A DNA stretch of 15,385 bases from Chlamydomonas sphaeroides (lineage: Eukaryota > Chlorophyta > Chlorophyceae > Chlamydomonadales > Chlamydomonadaceae), in NCBI GenBank assembly GCA_001662425.1, contig BDDC01001799.1, forward strand, positions 4,781-20,165. The letters are read 5' to 3'. Under the pieces are notes generated by a model that saw nothing but the letters and a program-made list of their open reading frames with translations, was not told the origin of the DNA and did no database searches. The first letter of the stretch is position 1, and each line of letters opens with the position of its first letter. Position numbers and translations under genes: made by a program. Below are positions 1 to 8,198 of the stretch, in pieces.

Positions 1-110
1 GGAAATGGGCCAAGGGGTACGGGGGCAGCCGCGCATCAATTTACAGGAGCTGCTATGCATACTGCCATTGCAGAAACACATGATCGGCTGCCAGCCCTGG
101 AGCGCCTTAC

Positions 111-3100
111 CGCCGTGGATGACTCCCGCGTTGTGCAGGTGGATCATCCTGCGGAAAGGGGCGTGCGAAGTGTGCGGAACGGATGTGGGCTGGGCAAGCG
201 GGGTGTCTGGGTGATGTGGGTGGAGCGTCGAGGTGGTTGAAGGCGAACATGGATCGGGACCGGGGTCCAGGCGCGCCCCCAAGCCGCATCCCACACCCCT
301 GCCGGGCACTCAGCCTGCAGCCCTGCCCACCGGCCCCCTCACCCGCGGCATATCTCCGCGGCCGTGCGCAGCAGCTTGCGCCGCGCCATGCGGACCTCAC
401 GAGCCGTCGGCGAGGGCGCCGCGTGAGGCGGAGAGGACGGCGCCCCTTCTCCCTCAGCGCCTGCCTGGAGGAGCCGCGGCAGCTGAAAGGACGGCCCCCT
501 TGGAGAGGGCTGTCGCGAGAGCGCTGGCGAGCCAAGCGCCCTGGCGGGGGCTGCATCCGACGGCGCCGGCAGCGCGGCGGCCGCTGAGCCGGCCGCTGCC
601 GCCCCTACCGCTGCTGCTGCTGCTGCTGCCCCTGCTGCGACCGCTGCTGCACGGGAGGCGTGCAGGCTTGACTGGCGCGCCGTGCGTCGCGTGGCGGCGC
701 TGGCGCTGGTGCTGTAGCCTGAGCAGGTGCTGGCGGGCGGCATGGGTCGGAAGGCGCCGCGCCGGATGGCGTCCAGCAGCGTGCCGTGGTTGCAGAACTC
801 TGGGGAGGAAGGGGCGTGCCGCGGGAAGCCGGCGTGGCGGGGGAGGGGCGGATTCGTCTGTTGGGTCGGACACACACACATGTGCATGTGCAGTTGCCGG
901 ATGGCGTCGCGCAGCGTGTGGCAGGTGCCGGGCGCTGCGGGGGCAGGCGGGCAGCGGGCCGCTGTATGCATGTGGGGGTGCGACGCGAAGGCAACATCAC
1001 ACGCGGGCCGCCGCACGGGGGCTGGTGGCGACGGAGACGCCACAAGGCGGGTCGGGGTTGCGTCACGTTTCCGCGCAGGGGCAGTGACGGCGGAGGAGAC
1101 GACGAGCCGGGCGGCGGGACAGATAGAGCTCATCGAGAGGGGTCTTCGCTGCCGCAAGCCAGCCGTTGAATCCAAGTCGATAGAGTCTGTAGAGCATACC
1201 GAACTGAATCGTCGACGTGTCGATAGAGCGCATCAAAGGTACGAGGGTTGCATGCCTCACGCCCCTGCTCGCGCGCAAGGTAGGTAGCCACCACACACGC
1301 TTGTTGGGTTCTGTTTTACCCAACACTGGAACATACGGCCACCCCGGCGCAGCCACAACCCAGTACAGTTAGCCCGCCCATCGTCCGCACCCACCGTCAT
1401 CACACAAGCCCTAGCTAACCGCCTGCTGCCCAGGCCCAGTCCCTGCCACCACCCCACCGCCCCGCCCCGCAACCTCCTCGCCCCGCCCCGCCCCGCCGCG
1501 CCTACCTTGCACCATCATCAGCAGGCAGCGGCCCGGCACCACGCCCGTCTGGTCCAGGGCGGCGGCCCAGCCCTGGCGAGCGTGCGCAGCGCGGCGAGCG
1601 GGGCCCAGGCCGTCCTCTGGGGCATGGTAAGGGACCGGGGTTTGGGGGCAGTGTGGAATGGGATGTGGCAGGTAGGGCGCAGGACCAGGGCGGGACGAAG
1701 TTCAGGCGGGCGGGGTCAGGAGGCACGCGAGAGATGCGCACGCAGCGCACGCTGCGAGCATCATCATTGCCCCGGACGACCGCAGGCTGTACTCCAAGGG
1801 ACACAATGCGGCACGGTCCCCTCCCCCCGGCTGCCGTGGCTAGTGCCCGATCCACCGCACCCCCGGCCCCCAGCCTACCCAACCGAGTGGCAGCACGGCG
1901 CCGGAGGCCGCGGCTGACCCTGACTCGGCCATGTGGTGTGCATGAGCTGCCGCGCGCAGAGCCCAGGGCCACCGCCTCCTCCGCCACCGCCCGCGCCGCA
2001 CCTATAGGACCCAAGCCCCAATCCTGTCTGTCCCTGGCCGGGCCGCACCCCCACCCGCCGCACCGCTGGGGCCGCACGGCAGCAGGCTGGACTCCCCACG
2101 GCCGGCCGCGTCTGCCGATTGACGCATCCTTGCCGCTGCGGCCGGCAGCGGCTCGTATCCGTTGTAGCCGCGGCAGCCCAGCTCGGCCAGGAAGCCCTCG
2201 GTCACCACACATAGCCGAGTGGCATAGGTCTGGGGGGCAGCAGGGGCGCGGAAGCTTGGACGCGGGGTGTGGGGGTCACCAGCGACAAGAGAAACACGCG
2301 TGTCCCTGACGACCGCACGCAGCCCACGCAGCCCCAAACGCCCACCTGCACCACATGCGGGTGCCGTAGCTGCGGCCATACTGCTGTGGTTATAATCACG
2401 ACTACCATAGATTCACATCGTAATACGGAAATAAGATCACATTTACATAGTGAATACAATGCCTTGAACTTTGATGCCCGGCCCACCTGCACCACATGCG
2501 GGTGCCGCAGCTGCTGCGACACCAGCGCCTCACGGCTGCTGGCCTGGGCGCCGTCCTGGGGTGGGGGGAGCAGTGCACTCAGCTTCCTGAGTGTTTATTT
2601 ATTTGTAAGGGAAGCAGTAGAGTAACGCTGTGTGTGCACACGGTCCGGGCGCGGAGGCCAGAGGTGCCATGCATCGCAATGCAGGAGCCGTGTGTACGGC
2701 TTCACACACGCATGACCTTTACTGAGAAGCTCAATCCTACGCCAGCAGTGTTAGATGAAGTGTGTGTTGGGGTGTATGTGTGTGGGGGGGTGTGGTGGGG
2801 GGTGTGGGTGTGGGTGCGGGTGTGGGTGTGGGTGTGTGTCAGGCGCGGAGTGAAAATGCAGACCGCAGGCCCCGGCGAGTGCCGCACGCAAGGGACACCC
2901 AGCAGGAGTCTTGCTGCGGCCCGAACTGTGGACACATCTACTCCGCACCACTGCCCAGCGCCGTGTGTCCCGCAACCCCAGCCCCCTCCGCCCACCTTCT
3001 CCCGGGTAGCCACCAGCTTGGCCGCCGCCTCCGCCCCCTGGTACTGGCACCGGTACACGCAGCCTGCGGGTGTGCGTTTGCAGGCAGGGCAGGGCGATGG

Positions 3101-3719
3101 TCATCCAGTCTCTGTGCACATAGCGCAGGCAATGCGTAGTGCAGGTGCGTATGCAGAGAAGCTGCAGGTGTGCGCGCGTCGCATGCGTGGCTCACTCCGT
3201 TCATGCTCACCGAAGGCGCCCTGGCCAACCCGCTGGAAGAGCTGTACGTCGTCAATGAACAGCTCCGGAGTCTGCAGGCATGAGGACACACGTATGGCGC
3301 CCTACGGCACGGCACGGGACGCAGGCAGGGGCAGGCAGGATGCGTGTGCGAACTGCGTAAGGCAGGACGCGCACCATCGGCTCCAGCGACTCCCGGCTAG
3401 CGAGCATGCTGCTTAGTAGCTGTGTGTTAAGGAGTTGCGAGGCGCTGCGGTCGGCAGCCGCTGGCGCAGCGGCCTTGGGCCAATCGTCTATCATTCCCCG
3501 AGCAGCTACCAAGGGCGCGCTGAAATCGTCGATTGGGGCGCATTGCTGAGGTTGCAGCCAAGTTGCCTGGTAGCTGGCAGCCCCTGCAGGCGCTCCTGTG
3601 CAGGTTTTGACTGTTTCTACAGTCGAGCTTGTGTGGTCACAGCATCGAGATGCACTGACAGCATTAATCTCGTCTATTGGCCCTTTGGAGCGACCTAGGC
3701 AAGTCGCGACGTTGCCCAT
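111..3719 (-). CDS. TKL-like serine/threonine protein kinase, 5' part (partial, 8 exons)
   Basis: Exons in order of transcription: 3719-3375, 3271-3211, 3063-2996, 2555-2487, 2229-2064, 1616-1506, 799-343, 148-111. All introns are GT-AG, and phases match at each join, giving 438 codons before the last intron (donor at 110) runs off the window. The start ATG follows an in-frame TAG at 3732-3734. Residues 1-7 are MGNVATC, fitting N-myristoylation at Gly2 and palmitoylation at Cys7, so membrane attachment is inferred. Residues 131-139 GQGAFGCVY form the Gly-rich loop. K151 (AAAKL) is the ATP lysine and E167 is the helix-C Glu, followed by LRHPHVVQ. TYATRLCVVTE (182-192) looks like beta4. About 70 residues are then inserted before beta5/hinge CLLMMVQEFCNHGTLLDAI. 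A second, Ala/Ser/Pro-rich insert of about 120 residues precedes KLLRTAAEICRGMIHLH. VIHG ends exon 8 with a leftover G, so HGD rather than HRD is expected. The protein presumably phosphorylates Ser/Thr, and its substrate is unknown. Weaker points are the exon 5 donor (an equal-phase site lies 9 nt further on) and the exon 1 donor. Confidence 0.85.
608..660 (-). repeat. CAG/CTG-type triplet repeats encoding the kinase poly-Ala insert
   Basis: An interrupted run of GCTGCTG/GCAGCAG triplets within kinase exon 7 encodes alternating Ala-rich stretches (AAAAAAAVGAAAAGSAAAA type) in the insert between helix D and helix E. Such runs vary easily in length, and they lie in a region of the kinase fold that tolerates insertion. 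Confidence 0.6.
1461..1500 (-). repeat. CCCCG-type short tandem repeat beside a kinase donor
   Basis: On the plus strand this is a run of CCCCGCCCCG units. On the transcribed strand it becomes G-runs of four starting a few bases after the exon 6 donor (GTAGGC at 1505). The G-runs could form a G-quadruplex or act as intronic splicing enhancers, which is inference. It lies in the largest kinase intron (1505-800), which otherwise shows nothing recognisable apart from a short CA/TG stretch near 870-890. Confidence 0.6.
2340..2514 (-). repeat. Duplicated end of kinase exon 4 flanking an AT-rich insert
   Basis: A 34-bp sequence occurs at 2481-2514 and again at 2340-2373 with one mismatch, exactly 141 bp (47 codons) apart. 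On the minus strand each copy encodes QLRHPHVVQ followed by a GTGGGC donor, so the second copy carries a duplicate 5' splice site. The roughly 107 bp between them is much more AT-rich than its surroundings. It is open in the same frame through both copies, so use of the far donor would insert 47 residues between helix C and beta4. No clear terminal inverted repeats were seen in the insert. Confidence 0.8.
2760..2839. repeat. TG/GGGTGT-rich tract in kinase intron 3
   Basis: About 80 bp consist almost only of G and T on the plus strand, with GGGTGTGGGTGTGGG units and G-runs up to seven. The tract lies in kinase intron 3 (2995-2556), where the transcript is C/A-rich. Repeats of GGG in short spacing make a G-quadruplex plausible on the non-transcribed strand. 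The rest of the intron holds nothing else I recognise. Confidence 0.7.
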
Positions 3720-3812
3720 GGCCACGCGCCACTACATAAACTCAGCAACTGAAGCGATTGCAGCTGCAGTGCACTTCGAGTATGCGGCATGCCAGTAGCT
3801 TTTGCGGGGCAA

Positions 3813-3892
3813 CGCTGTAGGGCAACTCGGTAAGGCGCGCTGTCGATCGGGGCGCTGTAGGGCAACTCTGTAAGGCGCGCTGTCGATCGCCT
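3813..3892. repeat. 40-bp direct tandem repeat, two copies, upstream of the kinase
   Basis: Two adjacent copies, 3813-3852 and 3853-3892, each begin CGCTGTAGGGCAACTC. They differ at one internal base and at the last bases. The pair lies about 95-175 bp upstream of the kinase start codon, so it falls in the promoter or 5' UTR. No known element was recognised. Confidence 0.9.
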
Positions 3893-4773
3893 TAGCGATT
3901 GCGTAACGGGCTTTCTTCCTCATGTGTCGGCATAAAGCTCCAAGCTCCATCATGATTTCCCTCTGAAACGGCACGCCTTGCTGATGATGCATGACCAAGC
4001 TACGAAACCGACAGCGGGTCAGATTGCTGTTCGCGGCGCATCCCGTTTTATCTTTTGTCAGCAATGGCTTAGTCCTGGATAGCATCTGTACACGCGGGCA
4101 TTGATGAAGATGCACCACGATACCAATGGCGATTTCGGGTGCTACTGAAACCGCGAAACGGTGCGACGTGTGGGTGTCGCACCTGGCTGTGCCGGCCGCG
4201 GCTTGGTGTGTCGGCTATGGTCGCGGCTGGGCACCCCTGGGCACCGGTCCCGGCTTGAGACGAGACCCCCACAAGAAGAACCCTGTATGTTGCGGCGAAC
4301 TCAGTGCATGTCGCCCGTGAGAAGCGCATATGGGCAATAAGGCCGTCGTGACCGTCGTGCGTTGCCGTATATGTACGGCAGCAAGCAGTGCCCAACTGCC
4401 ACGCCTATCTCCGCCTGACGCGAGCCTCCCCTGGACTGTTGTATGGGCCGGCATGGGCCCTCAAGCAAGCAGCAGCGTTGGCTGTATTGCGCGCGCCTGT
4501 GTTGGGTTTGGAAGATGTGCCTCGGCTCCGGGATTGGCACGGCGTGCCGTGCGCGTCTGCTGGCAAGCGTATGTGCTTGCTTGAGTGTTTACCTGTCGCT
4601 TTGGTCGCGTGCGTGTGAAGGCTCCCACCTGCGCAAATTGCTTTGAGCAAGGAGCCTTGTGCTTTGTGCCGGCTGCTTGCTTGTCATGGTATGGTGGGTT
4701 GCTTGCTGTAGCCGCAGCATGGCGTTGTGCCGTACAGCCAATTGCAGGAACAGCCTTATCTAGCGTTGCACAT
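3893..4773. other. Intergenic stretch upstream of the kinase, no supported gene
   Basis: This stretch is somewhat less GC-rich than the rest. It holds several open frames of 60-130 codons on both strands. One, on the minus strand at 4118-3732, is in the same frame as the kinase and ends at the TAG just before its ATG. None shows a recognisable domain, so I treat them as chance frames or at most upstream ORFs in a long leader. The kinase promoter should be here, but I could not pick a TATA box. Confidence 0.5.
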
Positions 4774-5180
4774 CTGGAGCGGAATGGCCCCGAGCGGCCG
4801 CGGCCGCGGCAGCGGCGGCAGCAGCGGCAAGCGCGGCCACCTGAGCTCGGCCTCGACTGGCGGCGCCAAGCGGAAGCGTAGCGGTGTTGGGGGCTGAGTT
4901 GGCAGCGAGGGCGGGCCTGCCTCCTGGCCGTGCCTGGCTGGCTGGGCGGCTGCTGTTGCAGTAGCGGCCATGCGCTGGTGCTAGCGAGAAGCCGGGGGGC
5001 CAGGGTGCCAGCCATTTCTTTGACGCAAGCGTGCCCCGGCCATGTCCAATTGCAGGGACCAGGCGTCGCGTCCCAGACAAGTTTCTGCACTGTGACGTAG
5101 AGCGCCGGTAAAGAGGGTGGTTGGCGCCTGCGTTCTAACGCCTTAAATGGAAGCAGCCCCGATGGTCGGGGGGCGGCCGG
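4774..5180 (+). repeat. Direct repeat copy A (~407 bp) with AKRKR-tail frame
   Basis: This block aligns along its length with 6104-6511 at an offset of about 1330 bp, with scattered substitutions and small indels. Its first part encodes, on the plus strand, a Gly/Ser/Arg-rich stretch ending GGAKRKRSGVGG then TGA near 4898. The remaining part is non-coding but also conserved. It resembles the 3' end of a gene or mobile element, including untranslated sequence. The family is not recognised. Confidence 0.85.
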
Positions 5181-5242
5181 CAGCCCCAGACAGAGGACGG
5201 ATTGGGGCTGCGCCCCTTCTCCCATTCTGCTGAGGACATACT

Positions 5243-5450
5243 GGTCAACGCCGTCGCTCCTGCCGCCCGCGCCGCCGCCGCTTTCCCCGTCCCTCCCAAC
5301 CCCCGCCGCCACCCTCGCTGCTGGCACTGCCCTTCCCACCGCTGCCGCCGCTGCCTTCCGCCGTTGCCCGCCCACCCACCGTCCGTCGCCTCCGCCGCTA
5401 CCCTTGTCGCCGCCCCCGCCCTCGTTGCGGTTTTCTTCCTCGTCTGTACT
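5243..5450 (+). other. Pyrimidine-rich tract (C/T-rich plus strand)
   Basis: About 200 bp are dominated by C and T on the plus strand, with CCGCCG, CCCACC and CCTCC motifs and few purine runs. A 135-codon plus-strand frame (5202-5609) crosses it, but its translation is only biased Ala/Pro/Cys/His sequence. I do not support it as a gene. Bases 5451-5870 after it are less GC-rich and hold nothing recognised. Confidence 0.5.
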
Positions 5451-5960
5451 ACTACGACCGCGTGCCTACACTGTCCGCTCGTTCATCGTCTACCGTCTGC
5501 ACCGTCGTCGTCCATGGGTAACCATCGGGCTGCTCTGGGTGGGCTGGGCGCTCTCATACGCCGCCGGAGGTGTCCACGACCGCTTCTGCACTATGCTTCC
5601 GCGGCGTAGTTCCGGCGTCTCAGGTAACCCACAGGTACATCGCAAGCTGCTGCTCTGTTTGCTGCTATGCTTGCCTCGACTCTCAAGTCACGGTGTATAT
5701 CCAGGCGGGAGTGCGAATTAAATTTCTTCTCGTACTCTCTGCAGCTTCTTGCGTCAACACCATGGATTGACAACGCGGCCACAGTGTCGTATGGACAGCA
5801 GTCAAGAGGCTCTTGACAACCCGCCTAGTAAAGAATTGAGCCTGCCGGCGTTCGACACGCGTAGTTATGTGTGCCGCCTGCCCTGAGGCGCCCGCCGCGC
5901 CGCTCGCCTGGCCGGGCGGCGACGGGGGTGACGAAGGCGGCGGTGAAGGGGCAAGGCCGG

Positions 5961-6010
5961 GCGGCGGCCGCAGCCGCAGCAGCGGCAAGCGCCGCCGTAC
6001 GAGCTCGGAT
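5961..6010 (+). repeat. Second degenerate partial copy (GGGRSRSSGKRRRTSS)
   Basis: Just upstream of copy B, a plus-strand stretch encodes GGGRSRSSGKRRRTSSD, matching in pattern the SGRGRGSGGSSSKRG part of the full copies, with the shared words AGCAGCGGCAAGCG and GAGCTCGG. It is in a different frame from the copy B tail. Either the array has frameshifted or it is a duplication of repeat DNA rather than of a working gene. Confidence 0.5.
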
Positions 6011-6103
6011 GGGGGGGGCGGGGCGGGCCCACCGCCGCCGCCACCTCCGGGCCCGGACCGAGCGGCAGCGGGGCGGCGGCAGCGTCAAGCGGCCGAGCTC
6101 AGC

Positions 6104-6511
6104 CTGGAGCGAAATGGCTCCGAGCGGCCGCGGCCGCGGCAGCGGCGGCAGCAGCAGCAAGCGCGGCCACCTGAGCTCGGCCTCGACTGGCGGCGCCAAG
6201 CGGAAGCGTAGCGGTGTTGGGGGCTGAGTTGGCTGCGAGGGCGGGTCCTCCCTCCTGGCCGTGCCTGGCTGGCTGGGCGGCGGCTGTTGCGATAGCGGCC
6301 GAAGGCTTGTGCTAGCGCGAGGCCGGGCGGCAGGGTGCCTGCAAATGACTTGCACGCAAGCATGCCCTGGCCATGTCCGGGTGAAGGGACCAGGGGTCGC
6401 GTCCCAGACACGTTACGGCACTGTGACGTAGAGCGCTGGTTGGGAGGGTGGTGGGCGACTACGCAAGCAACGCCTTAAAACTGAGGTAGCCCCATTGGTG
6501 GGGGCGGCCGG
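6104..6511 (+). repeat. Direct repeat copy B (~408 bp) with AKRKR-tail frame
   Basis: This is the partner of 4774-5180. The frame ending GGAKRKRSGVGG plus TGA is kept. Here it continues upstream as an open plus-strand frame from 5871 that is rich in Arg, Ala and Gly. The part after the stop matches copy A, including the shared words GTGACGTAGAGCG and CGCCTTAAA. The basic tail looks like a nuclear localisation signal, but no protein family can be named. Confidence 0.85.
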
Positions 6512-6540
6512 GTCCTCGACGGGCCCTCGACGGGTCCTCC
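6511..6540. repeat. Short tandem repeat of CCTCGACGGG-type units
   Basis: An 11-bp unit of the form GTCCTCGACGG is repeated about two and a half times immediately after the right end of direct repeat copy B. It marks the point where similarity to copy A stops, so it may be related to the end of the duplicated block. Confidence 0.6.
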
Positions 6541-6592
6541 ACTGCCAGCGCCAGTGGCGCCACCGCTAGGCCGCTGCCGGGTGGCGTGGGCG

Positions 6593-6708
6593 GCGGCCGC
6601 AACAAACGGCAGAGCTCGGCCCTGCTCAGGCGGGCCCTCCACAGCTGGCGCCTGGCCGCGCCAAGCGGAAGCGCGGCGGTGTTGGGGCCTGAGTTGGCGG
6701 TGAGGGCC
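6593..6708 (+). repeat. Degenerate partial copy of the same repeat
   Basis: The core CCAAGCGGAAGCG, then a GGTGTTGGGG word and a TGA, recurs at 6661-6692. The preceding stretch encodes GGGRNKRQSSALL, recalling the GGSSSKRGHLSSA of the full copies. Only the coding end and about 15 bases past the stop match, so it is shorter and more diverged than copies A and B. Confidence 0.6.
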
Positions 6709-6761
6709 GGTGTGTCACGCCATATTACGTGTATGGCAAAGTGCAGCCGGCTGCCGGCCCA

Positions 6762-6787
6762 TGATAACTAAGAATTCTCAGTTATCA
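6762..6787. other. 26-bp near-perfect palindrome centred on GAATTC
   Basis: The arms TGATAACT (6762-6769) and AGTTATCA (6780-6787) are exact inverted copies. The central ten bases AAGAATTCTC are also self-complementary except for one A/C pair. It stands out as an AT-rich symmetric island in GC-rich sequence. It could be a dimeric protein-binding site or the remnant of paired mobile-element ends. No protein or element is identified. Confidence 0.8.
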
Positions 6788-7438
6788 GGTGCCGAATGTG
6801 CGGAAAGGGTAATGCTCGAGATGGCAAGAGAGCGTTCCCTTAGCGCTGTGAGCGGCTGTCAGGATTCCTGGCACACGCGGTGCGCCTATTGTGCGCCGGC
6901 AGCGCCACGGGGGTGGAGGTGCCCCCTAGGAGTGCAAGGACGTATGGTCCGCTGCCCCTCCGGCCTTGTCGTGCTGCGGATGCAGTATGTCACGACAGGT
7001 GGCCGTTCGCTGGGTATATCCTGCCCTGCATGTTGGCCGCAGAGGGCACGCCCCTGCCTCGCCTGTGCGGTTTTGACGCTCGACGCCCGGCCCCATGGTT
7101 CCATGCGGGATCCAGCCAACGTCACAGGACGGCCTCCTAAACGGCACCGCCTAACTGGCGGCGGGCTGCGAGCGCGCTAGCCGGCTGCTGGTAAATGCTA
7201 GCACCACGCTGCAGTTTGCTTCCTGTAAGTTCGATTACCGGCAAGCTGCTGGTTGACCCAGGGGCCTCGCGTTTAGGCAGCTGACCGTCTTCAAGCCGGC
7301 CAGCCCTGCAGTGACAACATCCCACCATACGGCATGGGAAGGCAAGGACGAAGCGTAAGCCAACCGCCGCCGTCTTATGCCTGGCGGCCGCCCGGCCATT
7401 CGGGCTACCTGGGGTCGAGACGTCGGTGCGCCTTCGGC
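6788..7438. other. Intergenic stretch without a supported gene
   Basis: Open frames occur on both strands, the longest on the plus strand being 6710-7180 (156 codons) and on the minus strand 7894-7235 (219 codons). Neither shows a recognisable motif, membrane segment or repeat. Long chance frames are common at this GC content. The minus-strand frame covers the 67-bp dispersed repeat, which argues that part of the area is repetitive rather than genic. Confidence 0.45.
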
Positions 7439-7505
7439 GAGGTATGAGTGCATCCCCAGTGGCAGGCACACTCTACCCTTGGGGAGGCCGGAATGTACCA
7501 GAGCT
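7439..7505. repeat. Dispersed 67-bp repeat, left copy
   Basis: Bases 7439-7505 equal 15319-15385 at all positions except 7479 (T) versus 15359 (C). Similarity begins sharply at GAGGTATGAG. The right end cannot be judged because the other copy is cut by the window edge, so the repeat may be much longer. In one plus-strand frame it reads RYECIPSGRHTLPLG, and the single difference is silent in that frame. This suggests part of a multicopy element. Confidence 0.9.
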
Positions 7506-8198
7506 CTCACCCCGTGAGGAGCTCGCCAGCCTCCCCAGAGCCGCTCCCCGCAGGCCGGCCCGCAAGAGAGCGCCCCGACCTGCCCCGAGCCTCCCAATGG
7601 TCTTGCTATGGTCCAAGACCACGCCGCGCCGGGGACCGCGGCCTCACGTGCCAGGCTTGCGGCGAGGAATGCAGGGGAGCAGCGGCAGGGCCGTGGGCAG
7701 GGCTTCAAAAGTAATAACGTCGGCCTCAAAGCGTCGCTGGTGAACGCGGTAGCTTGGCACGAATCAGCCCACGAACGATCCGGTATCAGGGGTGCCCAGG
7801 GGCCTGCCCAGGGGCAGAGCGTGGCACGGCTTTCCCGCCCTTGGCGCGGCAGCGCGTTGCGTACGACATGAACTATTATGATAGCAGGGTCCATACAGTT
7901 GTGTTAGAACAGCAGCACTGACGCTGGTATAGCTTCTTCGGTAAAGTCGCAAAAGCGGGTCATGCACTCGTGGCTTCGCTTCTCTACTCTTCTGTCCCAT
8001 ACTAATCTCTTACCAATAACAACCAGCGTGACATATTACCGCATGCACGAAGCTGTGGGCGTGAGGTGCCCCGCTGACAGTGATATTGATAGTCTCGGCT
8101 GCGCTGACCTGTAAAGCAGCGGCTAAGCAAACGCTGTGCATCCAATGGAGAGTCAGATCTGTTAGAAGCTCCTTGCGCGAAGAAGGTCGCTCGGCGTC
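7506..8198 (+). promoter_or_regulatory. Presumed promoter and 5' UTR of the MYB gene
   Basis: This is the sequence before the MYB start codon. GC content falls from about 7870 to 8160, as is usual for a leader or promoter here. No clear TATA box or known binding site was found, and the transcription start cannot be placed. A TGTAA word at 8110-8114 resembles the algal polyadenylation signal, but no gene upstream on this strand would use it. Confidence 0.35.

Noticed and set aside
1617..2063. Possible extra kinase exon in intron 5
   Set aside because: A minus-strand frame is open for much of this stretch, but direct joining of exon 5 to exon 6 is already in phase and gives a plausible insert length. 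No kinase motif is present in between.
3732..4118. 128-codon minus-strand frame directly upstream of, and in frame with, the kinase ATG
   Set aside because: It is closed by TAG 3732-3734, contains the tandem 40-bp repeat and shows no domain. The kinase start with MGNVATC is self-sufficient. At most it is an upstream ORF.
4069..4395. Minus-strand frame with RHPHV, echoing the kinase RHPHVVQ
   Set aside because: The surrounding residues do not fit a kinase helix C or beta4, and the DNA is not similar to exon 4 beyond the short word. Treated as chance.
4461..5375. 304-codon minus-strand frame
   Set aside because: It runs through repeat copy A on the opposite strand, and its translation is biased Arg/Ala/Pro/Cys sequence with no motif. 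Long chance frames are expected at this GC content.
5202..5609. 135-codon plus-strand frame
   Set aside because: Much of it is a pyrimidine-rich tract giving biased Pro/Ala/Cys/His residues. No domain or splice context supports a gene.
7235..7894. 219-codon minus-strand frame
   Set aside because: There is no motif, and it covers the dispersed 67-bp repeat. In the right copy the matching frame is different upstream and downstream, so no shared protein is supported.
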